Of a stretch of DNA of 64,000 nucleotides, positions 37,000 through 48,811 are shown one piece after another. Origin of the DNA: Paraburkholderia aromaticivorans (lineage in GTDB: Bacteria; Pseudomonadota; Gammaproteobacteria; Burkholderiales; Burkholderiaceae); the NCBI RefSeq assembly GCF_002278075.1, contig NZ_CP022989.1:3348001-3412000 (forward strand), given 5' to 3'. Numbering within the stretch: position 1 is the first letter of the stretch; the number at the start of each line of letters is the position of its first letter. Made by a program: the position numbers and the translations under genes. The notes below the pieces were generated by a model. The model was not told the DNA's origin, ran no database searches, and worked only from the letters and a program-made list of their open reading frames with translations.

Positions 37000-37201
37000 A
37001 TCGGTCTCCGTGATGATGTTCGAATCGTGGTGCGGTGCAGCTCGGAAGGGCCCTTCGGCAGACGATCTGCCAGAAGCACGCCGGGATCAATCAGCAGATG
37101 ACCGGATTGCTAATGGCGCGGAGATGCCGCCCGTTACGCAATATGCTTCTTCAAGTACTCACCCGTTCACGCCGCGCCGGCAGCGCGGCCGCTCACCCCG
37201 C

Positions 37202-37972
37202 TCACCCCGCTGATCCCGCCTGCGCCGCCAGCCGCGCCGCCAGCCGCCCCAGCCTGCGCACGGCTTCGTCGACCAGATCGAGATCCGTGCTCGGCGAACT
37301 GAGCCGGATGAAATGGTCGAAGCGCCCCGCGTTTGAAAACACCGTTCCCGGCATCACGCGAATGCCGTCGCTCAACGCCGCCTCGAAGAGCGCCGCCGAC
37401 GACATCTCACGCGGCAATTCGATCCAGAAAAAGATCCCGCCGGCCGGCGGTGTGAAGCGTGTGCCAGCGGGAAACGAAGTCGCGATTGCCGCCGCCATCC
37501 GTTCGCGCTGAAGCCGCAGCCGCTCACGTAGACGCCGCAAATGCCGCTCATATGCGTTCGTCTCCAGAAACTCGGCGAGCACGACTTGCGACAGTTGTTC
37601 GTTATGCCGCGACTGGGCGAACTTCAGCATGCCGATGCGCGGATGTCAGCGCCCGCCGTTGATCCAGCCGACCCGCATGCCGGGCGCCAGCGTCTTGTTG
37701 AACGACGTGCAGTGAATCACGGTGCCGTCGGTGTCCCAGGCCTTCAGCGACCTGGGCGGCTGCGCCGCGTCGGCCAGCTCGCGATACGGATCGTCCTCGA
37801 TCAGCGCAATGCCGGCCCGCGCGCACAGTTCGACCAGCCGTGCCTTGTGGGCGTCGGGCACCCCGCTGCCGAGCGCGCGGCGATAGTGGTCGGCCAACTG
37901 CCGGTACAAAGGCTGGCTATCAGGCAGCCGGTCCGCCGGCGCAGCCTGCCGGGTCGGGAGAGATGGTGTCAT
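37202..37972 (-). pseudogene. Decayed MocR-type regulator (GntR / PLP-aminotransferase fusion)
   Basis: 257 codons in one frame that reconstruct a broken MocR protein, normally about 470-500 residues. Codons 1-38 are the start of the GntR helix-turn-helix domain (PLYRQLADHYRRALGSG). They jump directly to the late aminotransferase part (DAHKARLVELCARAGIALIE), so most of the winged helix, the linker and the first half of the enzyme domain, about 220 residues, are gone. The PLP-lysine segment CTSFNKTLAPGMRVGW remains. A TGA at 37648-37646 interrupts the frame after INGGR; the same frame continues with HPRIGMLKFAQSRHNEQL. Conserved relatives have Trp or Tyr there, so one TGG-to-TGA change fits. 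Confidence 0.85.
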
Positions 37973-38151
37973 GCGCCGATGGTGCGCACGGTTCGCGCGC
38001 CGCAACAGATACACATCCGCACGATTGCCACCGATACAGCGCACCGAAACGCGTTGCTGTACCGGTTCAGATTGCCGATGGCTGCGGCTGTTGCGATGGG
38101 AGCGGACTCAATAAGCTGAGTGGCATGGAAAACGCTTTAGAGGAAACGGCC

Positions 38152-38526
38152 ATGTCAGCTCGTCAATCCCGCCTGAGTCAGGCGCACGGCGCCGCTACCC
38201 GTCTCATGGCCGCGCAGGTGTCCGTGCACGACTTGCGCGCCCGCGCCTCGATCGTCGCCGTGCAAGGCGATCTGCAACTCCAGTTTCGCGATCACTCGCT
38301 TGCATGGCTGGGCGACGCCGTGCCGGTCACGGCGATCACGTTGCGCGAGGGCGAGTGCTTCGTCACGCCGCAACGCGGCGTCGTGTCGATCAGCGGCCTG
38401 CAGGCGGCCAGCGCTGCGTTCGTCGTGCAGCCTCGGCGCGCGCATCAAGACGGCCGCGGCTGGATCGGTCACACCGCGCGTCTTCTGGCCGGACTCGCCA
38501 AAACCCGCCTGCGGCGCGCGACCTGA
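38152..38526 (+). CDS. DUF2917-family protein
   Basis: 124 residues. The central part (QLQFRDHSLAWLGD, ITLREGECFVTPQRGVVSIS) has the cupin-like strand pattern of DUF2917, small proteins of Burkholderiaceae often found head to head with MocR regulators. ATG 38152 has GAGGAAACGGCC before it; ATG 38125 is in frame and possible but poorly supported by a ribosome site. Function unknown. It is divergent from the decayed MocR gene, so its natural regulator may be lost. Confidence 0.75.
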   Translation: MSARQSRLSQAHGAATRLMAAQVSVHDLRARASIVAVQGDLQLQFRDHSLAWLGDAVPVTAITLREGECFVTPQRGVVSISGLQAASAAFVVQPRRAHQDGRGWIGHTARLLAGLAKTRLRRAT

Positions 38527-38596
38527 AACGCGGCTTCACAAGCAACATCGCCCGGTACAATGCATGATCCAGGCCGCTTGTTTCGAGGTGCAGATC

Positions 38597-39100
38597 ATGT
38601 CTTTCTTCCGCGCGCTGCGCTCCGGCCGTGCCATTCGTTTCGCCGCGGTCCTCGCCATCGTCACGCTGACGCTCAATGGGTGCGCCGGCCTGTTCGGCGC
38701 CGACCCGCTGCGTGTGAACGTGGCCGGAATCGAGCCGATCGAAGGCCAGGGCCTGGAGATGCGTTTTAACGTCAAGCTGCGCGTGCAGAATCCCAACGAT
38801 TCCGCGGTCAGCTTCAACGGCGTGTCGCTCAATCTCGAACTCAATGGCAAGCCGTTCGCGAGCGGCGTGAGCGACCAGGTCGGTACCGTTCCACGCTTTG
38901 GCGAAACGGTCGTCAATGTGCCGTTGACCGTGCCGGCGCTCTCCGCGGTGCGCCAGGCTTTCGCTTTCGCGGGCGCCGCCCAGTCGGGGCAGATTCCGTA
39001 CATTCTGCGCGGCAAGCTCGCGGGCGGGCTCACCGGCACGACCCGATTCATCGATCAGGGCACGTTGAGCCTGCCGATGTCCGGGATGGCGTTGCCCTGA
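38597..39100 (+). CDS. LEA14-like lipoprotein
   Basis: 167 residues. A basic start, a hydrophobic run and lipobox LNGC (cysteine near residue 29) make it a lipoprotein. The mature part is a single LEA14/water-stress-hypersensitive (WHy) immunoglobulin-like domain: LEMRFNVKLRVQNPNDSAVS, FNGVSLNLELNGKPFASGVS and VNVPLTVPALSAV. The domain is known from plant desiccation proteins; the bacterial role is unclear but stress-related. ATG 38597 follows GAGG at about 8 nt; an earlier in-frame ATG (38560) would disturb the signal peptide. Confidence 0.87.
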   Translation: MSFFRALRSGRAIRFAAVLAIVTLTLNGCAGLFGADPLRVNVAGIEPIEGQGLEMRFNVKLRVQNPNDSAVSFNGVSLNLELNGKPFASGVSDQVGTVPRFGETVVNVPLTVPALSAVRQAFAFAGAAQSGQIPYILRGKLAGGLTGTTRFIDQGTLSLPMSGMALP

Positions 39101-39133
39101 TACGGTTCATCAAGGCCGTTACCGTGCGCGCAT

Positions 39134-39185
39134 AAAAAAATGGGTGCCGCGGGTTCGTCGCCATCGCGCCGAACCCGCGGCACCC
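39134..39185 (-). terminator. Intrinsic terminator after the thiolase gene
   Basis: A 16-bp perfect stem (39142-39157 with 39170-39185), a 12-nt loop, and seven A on the plus strand at 39134-39140, which form the T-run for leftward transcription. Confidence 0.93.
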
Positions 39186-39211
39186 GCCGTTCGTTTGGCG
39201 GTCGACGTGGC

Positions 39212-40390
39212 TCACGCCACTTCGAACAACCCCGCCGCGCCCTGCCCGCCGCCGATACACATCGTCACGACAACGAGCTTCGCGCCGCGCCGCTTGCCTT
39301 CGATCAGCGCATGCCCGGTCAGCCGCGCGCCCGAGACGCCGTACGGATGCCCGACCGCGATCGCGCCGCCGTTCACGTTCAGACGATCTTGCGCAATCCC
39401 GAGCTTGTCGGCGCAATACAGCACCTGCACCGCGAACGCTTCGTTCAATTCCCACAGGTCGATGTCTTCGACCTTCAGACCCGCCTGCTTGAGCAGCTTC
39501 GGCACCGCGAACACCGGGCCGATACCCATCTCGTCCGGCTCGCACCCGGCCACCGCAAAGCCGCGGAAAATACCGAGCGGCTGCAGGCCTTCGCGCTCCG
39601 CGACCTTCGCGTTCATCACCACGCACGCGGACGCGCCATCCGAGAACTGGCTCGCATTGCCCGCGGTGATCACGCCGCCCGGCATGGCCGTACGAATCTT
39701 CGACACGCCTTCGAGCGTCGTGTCGGCGCGAATCCCTTCGTCGCCGCTGACGGTCACTTCTTTCGTGAAGAGACGCCCGGTCGCTTTGTCGGCCACGCCC
39801 GCGAGCACCGTCAGCGGCACGATCTCGTCCTTGAACCTGCCGGCTTCGAGCGCCGCCGCAGCGCGCTGCTGCGAGCGCACGCCGTATTCGTCCTGGCGTT
39901 CCTTCGAGATCGCATAGCGTTTCGCGACGTTCTCCGCGGTCTGCAGCATCGACCAGTAGATTTCCGGCTTGTTCTGGCTGAGCCAGCCTTCGGTCATCAT
40001 GTGGCGGTTCATCTCGTTCTGCACGCACGAGATCGACTCCACGCCGCCCGCCACATACACGTCGCCTTCACCGGCGATCACGCGTTGCGCGGCCAGCGCG
40101 ATAGTCTGCAATCCCGATGAACAGAAGCGGTTCACCGTCATGCCCGGCACGCTCACCGGCAAACCGGCGCGCAGCGCGATCTGCCGCGCGATGTTCATGC
40201 CCGTCGCGCCTTCCGGATTGGCGCAGCCCATGATCACGTCCTCGACGCGCGCCGGGTCGAGCTTCGCGCGCTCGACGGCGGCCTGCGTCACATGGCCGCC
40301 GAGCGTCGCGCCGTGCGTCATGTTGAAACCGCCGCGCCATGATTTGGCGAGGCCTGTGCGGGCGGTCGATACGATTACGGCGTCAGTCAT
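39212..40390 (-). CDS. Acetyl-CoA C-acyltransferase (thiolase)
   Basis: 392 residues. The acyl-enzyme cysteine is in [11 protein letters not shown] (Cys90), His348 is in [14 protein letters not shown], and the second cysteine, Cys378, is in CIGGGQG: a complete thiolase triad. The loop order and the [12 protein letters not shown] segment fit the degradative FadA/PaaJ-like group rather than the biosynthetic PhaA. It cleaves 3-ketoacyl-CoA with CoA. GGAGA precedes ATG 40390. With the two genes upstream on the same strand it completes a beta-oxidation set. Confidence 0.93.
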   Translation of the reverse strand: MTDAVIVSTARTGLAKSWRGGFNMTHGATLGGHVTQAAVERAKLDPARVEDVIMGCANPEGATGMNIARQIALRAGLPVSVPGMTVNRFCSSGLQTIALAAQRVIAGEGDVYVAGGVESISCVQNEMNRHMMTEGWLSQNKPEIYWSMLQTAENVAKRYAISKERQDEYGVRSQQRAAAALEAGRFKDEIVPLTVLAGVADKATGRLFTKEVTVSGDEGIRADTTLEGVSKIRTAMPGGVITAGNASQFSDGASACVVMNAKVAEREGLQPLGIFRGFAVAGCEPDEMGIGPVFAVPKLLKQAGLKVEDIDLWELNEAFAVQVLYCADKLGIAQDRLNVNGGAIAVGHPYGVSGARLTGHALIEGKRRGAKLVVVTMCIGGGQGAAGLFEVA

Positions 40391-40630
40391 GCCTATCTCC
40401 TGTGTCGGCCAGAGTTCGCGCCGGCGCTGTCGGCTGGAGTGCGCGCTTTGGCGGCCAACCGGCGTTCGCGCTTCGAAGCGCGGCTGCGGTGCCATGCAAA
40501 GCTCGTTACTTCAGTCCTGCGCAGCGCGCTCTGGTCCCATCCGAGTGGGTTGGTATTTGCAGATGTCGATGGTGGCGCGCCGTTAAATCGCCGGACGGCG
40601 CCACGTCAGTCATTTCACTCGTGCCGCGGT

Positions 40631-42715
40631 TCAGCCGTTGAACCCGCGCCCCTGGGCCGCCAGCGTCGCGATGCCCGGCGCCAGTTGCCAGGCGTCGCCG
40701 TTCGGCTGCGCGGCGTAGCGGCGAATCGCGCGCTCGACGTTGTAGAGCCCGACCGTATCCGCGTACAGCATCGGGCCGCCGCGATAAAGCGGAAAGCCGT
40801 AGCCGGTCAGATAGACCATGTCGATATCCGACGCCTTCGACGCGATGCCCTCTTCGAGAATCTTCGCGCCTTCGTTCACGAGCGCGAACACGAGACGCTC
40901 GACGATTTCCTCGTCGCTGATCTTGCGGCGCTCCGCATGGGTTTCCCTGGAGAACGCGATGATCATGTCATCGACCCGTTTCGACGGATACGCGGTGCGG
41001 TCACCCGCCTTGTAGTCGTACCAGCCGCCCCCCGTCTTCTGGCCAAAGCGCCCGGTCTCGCAGAGACGGTCTGCGATCTTCGAGTAATGCATGTCGGGGT
41101 GTTCCTCATAGCGGCGCTTGCGGATCGCCCAGCCAATGTCGTTGCCGGCCAGATCGCTCATGCGGAACGGACCCATCGCGAAGCCGAACTTCTCGATCGC
41201 GCGATCCACCTGCGCGGGCAACGCGCCCTCTTCGAGCATGAAAAGCGCCTGGCGAATGTACTGCTCGATCATCCGGTTGCCGATAAAGCCGTCGCATACG
41301 CCCGAGACCACGGCAGTCTTGCGGATCTTTTTGGCGAGCTTCATGACCGTGGCCAGCACGTCTTTCGCCGTCTCCTTGCCGCGCACGACTTCGAGCAGCT
41401 TCATCACGTTGGCCGGGCTGAAGAAGTGCATGCCCACCACGTCCTGCGGACGCTTCGTGAAAGCGGCGATCCTGTCGACATCGAGCGTCGAGGTGTTCGA
41501 GGCGAGGATCGCGCCAGGCTTGGCCACTTCGTCAAGACGCTTGAACACCTGCTCCTTGACGCCGAGTTCTTCGAACACCGCTTCGACGATCAGGTCGGCG
41601 CGTTTGAGGTCGTCGTAGGAAAGCGTGGGGGTGATCAGGGCCATGCGCTGTTCGAGCGCTTCGGGCTTGAGCTTGCCCTTCTTGACGCTCGCTTCGTAAT
41701 TCTTGCGGATCGTCGCGAGGCCGCGGTCGAGCGCGTCCTGCTTCGTCTCCAGCAGCGTAACCGGAATGCCGGCGTTGATGAAGTTCATCGCGATCCCGCC
41801 GCCCATCGTGCCCGCGCCGATCACGGCCGCCTGGTTGATCTCGCGCACCGGCGTGTCGGACGGCACATCGGGAATCTTGCTCGCCGCGCGCTCACCGAAG
41901 AACGCGTGACGCAGCGCGCGACTTTCCGGCGTCTGCACGAGCGCGACAAAGCAGTCGCGTTCGAAGGCGAGGCCCTTGTCGAAGCCGTTCTGCACGCCCG
42001 CCTCCACCGCGTCGATACATTTTTGCGGCGCGGGGAAATGCTTCGCGACGGCCGCCACGCTATTGCGCGCGAACTGAATGAAACCGGCGGCGTTCGGATG
42101 CTCGATCTTGCGGTCGCGCACCTTCGGAGGCGGGCCTTTCTGCGCGCCTACCTTGCGGGCAAATGCCAGCGCCACCTCGGCGAGGTCGCCTTGCGCGAGT
42201 TCGTCGAACAAACCCGAATCGGCGAGCTTCTCCGACATCACGGGCGCGCCGGACACGATCATGTTGAGCGCGGCTTCAAGACCGATGGCGCGCGGCAGAC
42301 GCTGCGTGCCGCCCGCGCCCGGCAGAATGCCGAGCTTCACTTCCGGCAGCGCGATCTGCGCGCCGGGTGCGGCGACGCGGTAATGCGCGCCGAGCGCCAG
42401 CTCCAGACCGCCGCCCATGGCGACGCTGTGAATCGCCGCGACCACCGGCTTCGCGCTGCCTTCCACCGTCTTGATAACCGTGGCGAGCGTCGGCTCCTGA
42501 GTCGCTTTCGGCGTATTGAATTCGGTGATGTCGGCGCCGCCCGAAAAGGCTTTGCCCGCGCCCGTCAGCACGATCGCCTTGATGGCCGGATCGTTCTGCG
42601 CGCGCTCGATCCCTTCGATGATGCCCGCCCGCGTCGACAGGCCGAGGCCGTTGACGGGAGGATTGTTCAGCGTGACGACGGCCACGCCGTCATGAGTTGT
42701 GTAGTCCACTGCCAT
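40631..42715 (-). CDS. Enoyl-CoA hydratase / 3-hydroxyacyl-CoA dehydrogenase (FadB-type)
   Basis: 694 residues, fused two-step enzyme. Residues 1-190 are a crotonase domain (FSGGADITEF; AIHSVAMGGGLELALGAHYR, the oxyanion-hole loop). The dehydrogenase starts near residue 295 with AAVIGAGTMGGGIAMNFINA, the NAD loop, followed by SNTSTLDVDRIA, VGMHFFSPANVMKLLEVVRG with the catalytic His, and two C-terminal helical domains (FIGNRM). It hydrates 2-enoyl-CoA and oxidises the product. AGGAGG is before ATG 42715. It lies 240 bp before the thiolase gene. Confidence 0.94.
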   Translation of the reverse strand: MAVDYTTHDGVAVVTLNNPPVNGLGLSTRAGIIEGIERAQNDPAIKAIVLTGAGKAFSGGADITEFNTPKATQEPTLATVIKTVEGSAKPVVAAIHSVAMGGGLELALGAHYRVAAPGAQIALPEVKLGILPGAGGTQRLPRAIGLEAALNMIVSGAPVMSEKLADSGLFDELAQGDLAEVALAFARKVGAQKGPPPKVRDRKIEHPNAAGFIQFARNSVAAVAKHFPAPQKCIDAVEAGVQNGFDKGLAFERDCFVALVQTPESRALRHAFFGERAASKIPDVPSDTPVREINQAAVIGAGTMGGGIAMNFINAGIPVTLLETKQDALDRGLATIRKNYEASVKKGKLKPEALEQRMALITPTLSYDDLKRADLIVEAVFEELGVKEQVFKRLDEVAKPGAILASNTSTLDVDRIAAFTKRPQDVVGMHFFSPANVMKLLEVVRGKETAKDVLATVMKLAKKIRKTAVVSGVCDGFIGNRMIEQYIRQALFMLEEGALPAQVDRAIEKFGFAMGPFRMSDLAGNDIGWAIRKRRYEEHPDMHYSKIADRLCETGRFGQKTGGGWYDYKAGDRTAYPSKRVDDMIIAFSRETHAERRKISDEEIVERLVFALVNEGAKILEEGIASKASDIDMVYLTGYGFPLYRGGPMLYADTVGLYNVERAIRRYAAQPNGDAWQLAPGIATLAAQGRGFNG

Positions 42716-42808
42716 CTGCCTGCCTCCTTGCGATCCATGCCAACCGTGCCGGCCACGAGTGAGGGCGGCGCCTCACGCGCGGCCCCTCCGGTTGATCGAG
42801 CCGGAACC

Positions 42809-42841
42809 TTGTCCGGCTCATTGTCCGGCTCATTGTCCGGG
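42809..42841. repeat. 12-bp tandem repeat, 2.75 copies
   Basis: TTGTCCGGCTCA at 42809-42820 and 42821-42832 and a partial TTGTCCGGG at 42833-42841, in the gap between the acyl-CoA ligase and FadB-type genes. Possibly a slippage-prone spot. Confidence 0.85.
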
Positions 42842-42895
42842 TTTCCGGGGTCAGCAAGCAGAATACACAAAAAAGCACGCTCGTTCAATTTAACC

Positions 42896-44581
<1,686 letters not shown>

Positions 44582-44778
44582 AAGAAGGGGTCTCCTCGGC
44601 TTGATTGTTCGATCGGTTTGCAGCTCGGGGGGCGCGCCTCGGCCTCGACGCGCCGTCAGCGAAACAGGCGGAAATCCGGCAAGCGGCCCCCGCGGCCCCG
44701 ATATGGGCAGAACACAGGGCCGGCCAGCAGTTCCGCGGGCGCGGACTTACAATATCGGTTAATCCAGAGGCGCTCAAC

Positions 44779-46335
44779 ATGTCGTTTTCCCCAAGCATTG
44801 CAGGGTTATCCGGGCCTTTAACGGCCCTTTCCGACGCGCTCACCACGTTGCCCGAGAGCGCGTTCGCACGGCTCGGCAACGTCTTTATGACGCGTTTGCC
44901 CGCGGCGCCGCTCAGCGCGCCGTACGTGGTCGGCTTTTCCGCGCAGACCGCCGCGCTGCTCGGATTGGAGCCCGGGGTCGGGACCGATCCGGGCTTTGCC
45001 GAGCTGTTCTCCGGCAACGCCACGCGCGCATGGCCGGCCGAGGCGCTGCCTTACGCGTCCGTCTATTCGGGCCACCAGTTCGGCGTATGGGCCGGCCAGC
45101 TCGGCGACGGCCGCGCGCTCGGTCTCGGCGAAGTCGAACACGACGGCCGGCGCTTCGAGTTGCAGCTCAAAGGCGCGGGGCGCACGCCCTATTCGCGCAT
45201 GGGCGATGGCCGCGCGGTGTTGCGCTCGTCGATCCGCGAGTATCTCTGTTCGGAGGCGATGCATCACCTCGGCATTCCGACCACGCGGGCGCTGTGCGTG
45301 ATCGGCTCCGATCAGCCTGTGCGGCGCGAGACGGTCGAAACGGCCGCCGTGGTCACCCGTGTGGCGCCGAGCTTCGTGCGCTTCGGCCATTTCGAGCACT
45401 TCTATTCGAACGATCGCACCGAGGCGCTGCGCGCGCTCGCCGATCACGTGATCGAACGTTTCTATCCGCATTGCCGCGAAGCCGACGATCCTTACCTCGC
45501 GCTGCTGAACGAAGCCGTCATGTCGACCGCGGACCTGATGGTCGAGTGGCAAGCGGTGGGCTTCTGCCACGGCGTGATGAACACGGACAACATGTCGATC
45601 CTCGGTCTGACGATCGACTACGGTCCGTTCGGTTTCATGGACGGCTTCGACGCCGGCTACATCTGCAACCATTCCGATTCGCAAGGCCGCTACGCGTACA
45701 GGATGCAGCCGCAGATCGCTTACTGGAACCTCTTCTGCCTCGCACAAGGGCTGTTGCCGCTGCTCGGCGAAAAGCACGAGGAAGGCGTGCGCGGCGACAA
45801 GGCGATCGAAGACGCGCAGCGCGTGCTCGGCGGCTTCAAGGAGCGTTTCGCTCCGGCGCTGGAGCGGCGCATGCGCGCGAAGCTCGGCCTCGAAACCGAA
45901 CGCCCCGGCGACGACGCGCTCGCCAACCGCCTGTTCGAAGTGATGCACGCCAATCGCGCGGATTTCACGCTGACCTTCCGCCATCTCGCGCGGGTGTCCA
46001 GGCACGACGCGAGCGGCGACGCCGCGGTGCGCGACCTGTTCCTCGACCGGGCCGCGTTCGATGCGTGGGTGAACGACTATCGCGCGCGGCTGTCCGAGGA
46101 ATCACGCGAGGACGCCGCGCGCGCCATTGCAATGAACCAGGTGAACCCCAAATTCGTACTTCGCAATCATCTGGCGGAAACGGCGATCCGCCGCGCGAAA
46201 GAGAAGGATTTTTCCGAAGTGGAGCGACTGGCGGCCGTGCTGCGCCGTCCGTTCGACGAACAGCCCGAGCACGAGGCATATGCCGGATTACCGCCGGACT
46301 GGGCGAGTTCGCTGGAAGTGAGTTGCTCGTCGTGA
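44779..46335 (+). CDS. selO: Protein adenylyltransferase SelO (YdiU)
   Basis: 518 residues, the usual size of bacterial YdiU. Conserved blocks: [78 protein letters not shown]. The pseudokinase fold binds ATP in inverted orientation and transfers AMP to Ser, Thr or Tyr of proteins, with a role in redox stress. The C-terminus VSCSS has a cysteine three residues from the end, the place of selenocysteine in vertebrate SelO. It is followed by msrB, a methionine sulfoxide reductase, which agrees with a redox function. ATG 44779 has GAGG upstream. Confidence 0.95.
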   Translation: MSFSPSIAGLSGPLTALSDALTTLPESAFARLGNVFMTRLPAAPLSAPYVVGFSAQTAALLGLEPGVGTDPGFAELFSGNATRAWPAEALPYASVYSGHQFGVWAGQLGDGRALGLGEVEHDGRRFELQLKGAGRTPYSRMGDGRAVLRSSIREYLCSEAMHHLGIPTTRALCVIGSDQPVRRETVETAAVVTRVAPSFVRFGHFEHFYSNDRTEALRALADHVIERFYPHCREADDPYLALLNEAVMSTADLMVEWQAVGFCHGVMNTDNMSILGLTIDYGPFGFMDGFDAGYICNHSDSQGRYAYRMQPQIAYWNLFCLAQGLLPLLGEKHEEGVRGDKAIEDAQRVLGGFKERFAPALERRMRAKLGLETERPGDDALANRLFEVMHANRADFTLTFRHLARVSRHDASGDAAVRDLFLDRAAFDAWVNDYRARLSEESREDAARAIAMNQVNPKFVLRNHLAETAIRRAKEKDFSEVERLAAVLRRPFDEQPEHEAYAGLPPDWASSLEVSCSS

Positions 46336-46453
46336 CACGCTGAAAGCCGGCTCTTTGCGCCTGATCGTGTAGCAGGAGTCATGAGCCGCACCCGCCTGAC
46401 CATCCGGCCGCCTCCACGAAAGACCCAAGCAAACCCGAGACAGGAATCCGACC

Positions 46454-46876
46454 ATGAACAAGCCCGACGACCTCCACTCCGACGCCCCCGCCGTGCAGAA
46501 AGACGACGCCGAGTGGCGCAAGCAGCTCTCCGACATCGAATATCAGGTGACGCGCCACGCGGCCACGGAGCGTCCGTTCACGGGCCGCTATCACGACCAT
46601 TGGGACCGCGGCATCTACGACTGCGTCTGTTGCGGCACACCGCTGTTCGAATCGGACACCAAGTTCGACGCCGGTTGCGGCTGGCCGAGCTACTTCAAAC
46701 CGATCGACGGCGAAGTGATCGCCGAGAAAACCGACCGCTCGCACGGCATGCTGCGCATCGAGGTGCAATGCAAGAACTGCGGCGCGCATCTGGGCCACGT
46801 ATTCGAAGACGGACCGGCGCCGACGGGCCTGCGCTACTGCATCAATTCGGCTGCGTTACAATTCGAGCCCAAGTAA
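46454..46876 (+). CDS. msrB: Peptide-methionine (R)-S-oxide reductase
   Basis: 140 residues. Two CxxC pairs bind zinc: CVCCGTPLF and [23 protein letters not shown] and the catalytic cysteine in [10 protein letters not shown] complete the site. It reduces the R-form of methionine sulfoxide in proteins using thioredoxin. It is 118 bp after selO and probably in the same transcript, giving a small redox-repair unit. Confidence 0.95.
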   Translation: MNKPDDLHSDAPAVQKDDAEWRKQLSDIEYQVTRHAATERPFTGRYHDHWDRGIYDCVCCGTPLFESDTKFDAGCGWPSYFKPIDGEVIAEKTDRSHGMLRIEVQCKNCGAHLGHVFEDGPAPTGLRYCINSAALQFEPK

Positions 46877-47038
46877 CGCTGCGCGAAGTCCGGCGCGTTG
46901 CCGGCCGGCGCCTGCCCAACGGCGCGCGCGCCGGCCGCGACACCCTTCATCCAGCCTGCGAGCCGGTCGACCCGGTCGACCCGTTGCGCACCGCGCCCCT
47001 ATTCTCCGACTCTCTCTCTGCGATTTCCCGACCAGATA

Positions 47039-47569
47039 ATGAAATTCCTGTTCGATCTGTTCCCGATCATCCTGTTTTTCGTCGCCTTCAAGATCTGGGG
47101 CATTTTCACGGCGACGGCAGTGGCAATCGTCGCCACGCTGGTGCAGATCGCATGGGTGGCGTTCCGCCACCGCAAGGTCGATCCGATGCTGTGGGTGAGC
47201 CTCGGCGTCGTCACCGTGTTCGGCGGCGCCACGCTCGTGCTGCACAACGATACGTTCATCAAGTGGAAGCCGACCGTGCTGTACTGGGCGTTCTCGGTCG
47301 CGCTGATCGTCTCGCAACTGGCCTTCAACAAGAATCTGATCGAAGCGATGATGGGCAAGCAGATCACGCTGCCGCACGCGATCTGGGGCAAGCTGAATGT
47401 CGTGTGGGCGGTGTTTTTCGTGCTGCTCGGGCTCGTCAATCTGTTCGTCGCTTACAACTACACGACCGACCAGTGGGTCAATTTCAAGCTGTTCGGCGCG
47501 ACCGGCTGCCTCGTGGTGTTCATCGTCGGGCAGAGCCTGTGGCTGTCGAAGTATATGAAGGAAGAATGA
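47039..47569 (+). CDS. yciB: Inner membrane septation protein A (YciB)
   Basis: 176 residues with five membrane helices. The start [20 protein letters not shown] and the later block [20 protein letters not shown] are diagnostic for YciB/IspA. The protein works in cell-envelope maintenance and septation by interacting with the division and elongation machinery. ATG 47039 is chosen from conservation; the frame is open upstream to 46898 with a polar sequence unlike the family. The stop is followed after one base by the bolA-family start. Confidence 0.93.
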   Translation: MKFLFDLFPIILFFVAFKIWGIFTATAVAIVATLVQIAWVAFRHRKVDPMLWVSLGVVTVFGGATLVLHNDTFIKWKPTVLYWAFSVALIVSQLAFNKNLIEAMMGKQITLPHAIWGKLNVVWAVFFVLLGLVNLFVAYNYTTDQWVNFKLFGATGCLVVFIVGQSLWLSKYMKEE

Positions 47570-47570
47570 C

Positions 47571-47885
47571 ATGACGAACGACGTATTCATGCACGCCACG
47601 ACCGCCGAGCGCGCCGCGCTGATCGAGGCGCGCCTCGCCGCCGCGCTGGCACCGGTCGTTTCGATCCAGATCACCGACGACAGCGCGCAGCACGCGGGCC
47701 ACGCCGGCGCCTCCGCCGGTGGTCATTTCAGTGTCACGATCGTGGCCGCCGCATTTGCCGGCAAGGCCCGCGTGGCGCGGCATCGCATGGTGTATGATGC
47801 GCTGGCCGATGCCATGCAGCGCGGCATTCACGCCCTTGCAATCACGGCGTACACGCCCGAAGAATTCGATTTGTTGCCCCGCTAG
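47571..47885 (+). CDS. BolA-family protein
   Basis: 104 residues. The class-II KH-like BolA fold shows as RLAAALAPVVSIQITDDSAQ, then GGHFSVTIVAAAFAGKARVA and RHRMVYDALADAMQRGIHAL. Members partner monothiol glutaredoxins in iron-sulphur trafficking, and E. coli BolA affects morphology. An Ala/Gly/His insert (HAGHAGASAGG) precedes the conserved block. Starts one base after yciB, so translationally coupled. Confidence 0.92.
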   Translation: MTNDVFMHATTAERAALIEARLAAALAPVVSIQITDDSAQHAGHAGASAGGHFSVTIVAAAFAGKARVARHRMVYDALADAMQRGIHALAITAYTPEEFDLLPR

Positions 47886-47896
47886 GAAAATTTTCG

Positions 47897-48676
47897 ATGA
47901 CCTTGAAGAAAACCCGCCTCTGGGTATTGCTGGCTGCATTTGCAGCCGCACCTGCATTCGCACAGAACATCGCCGTCGTGAACGGCACCCCGATTCCGAA
48001 AGCGCGTGCCGACGCGCTGATCGATCAACTGGTGCATCAAGGCCAGCAAAATACGCCGCAACTGCAAACGGCCGTGCGCGAAGAACTGGTGAACCGCGAG
48101 ATCCTGATGCAGGAAGCGCTGCGCCGTGGCTTGCCGAACCGTCCGGACATCAAGGCGCAAATCGCCGTCGCCCAGCAAACCGTCGTGCTGCGCGCGCTGA
48201 TTGAAGACTTCGTGAAGAACAACACGCCGACCGACGCCGAAGTCACCGCGCGCTACAACGCGCTGATCAAAGACGCGGGCGGCAAGGAATATCACCTGCA
48301 CCACATTCTGCTCGACAACGAGCAGCAGGCCAAAGACCTGATCGCGAAGATCAAGGGCGGCGCAAGCTTCGAAGACCTGGCCAAGCAATTCTCGAAGGAC
48401 CCGGGATCGGGCAAGAACGGCGGCGATCTGGACTGGTCGGACCCGAAGGCTTACGTGCCTGAATTCGCGGACGCGGCCACGCATCTGCAAAAAGGCCAGA
48501 TGACCGATACGCCGGTGCATACGCAATTCGGCTGGCACATCATTCGTGTCGACGACGTGCGCAACATCACGCCGCCGCCGCTCGAACAGGTGCGCCCGCA
48601 GATCGTGCAACAGATCCAGCAGGAAAAGCTGCAAGCGTTCGAAGAAGGTCTGCGTAAGAACGCGAAGATTCAGTAA
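47897..48676 (+). CDS. Periplasmic parvulin-type peptidyl-prolyl isomerase
   Basis: 259 residues. Signal peptide (LWVLLAAFAAAPAFA), SurA/PrsA-like N-terminal helical domain, and a parvulin domain from about residue 135: YHLHHILLDNEQQAKDLIAK, FEDLAKQFSKDPGSGKNGGD, GQMTDTPVHTQFGWHIIRVD. It assists folding of exported proteins. It starts 11 bp after the BolA-family gene, so yciB, bolA and this gene form one operon. An intrinsic terminator follows. Confidence 0.93.
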   Translation: MTLKKTRLWVLLAAFAAAPAFAQNIAVVNGTPIPKARADALIDQLVHQGQQNTPQLQTAVREELVNREILMQEALRRGLPNRPDIKAQIAVAQQTVVLRALIEDFVKNNTPTDAEVTARYNALIKDAGGKEYHLHHILLDNEQQAKDLIAKIKGGASFEDLAKQFSKDPGSGKNGGDLDWSDPKAYVPEFADAATHLQKGQMTDTPVHTQFGWHIIRVDDVRNITPPPLEQVRPQIVQQIQQEKLQAFEEGLRKNAKIQ

Positions 48677-48752
48677 GCAGGGTTGGCCGCCGGGAATCGA
48701 GGTTGCGCTTCGGGTTGGCGCTTCTCCTGAGCGGCGGTAATCGATTCTGCGC

Positions 48753-48790
48753 AAGGCGCTGTTCGGTCAATGACTGAACAGCGCCTTTTT
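48753..48790 (+). terminator. Intrinsic terminator after the isomerase gene
   Basis: Long stem: AAGGCGCTGTTCGGTCA (48753-48769) pairs with TGACTGAACAGCGCCTT (48771-48787) with one G-T wobble; the innermost pairs must open to form a loop. A run of five T (48786-48790) ends it. Confidence 0.88.
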
Positions 48791-48811
48791 CATGGCGGCT
48801 TGACCAGGCGG

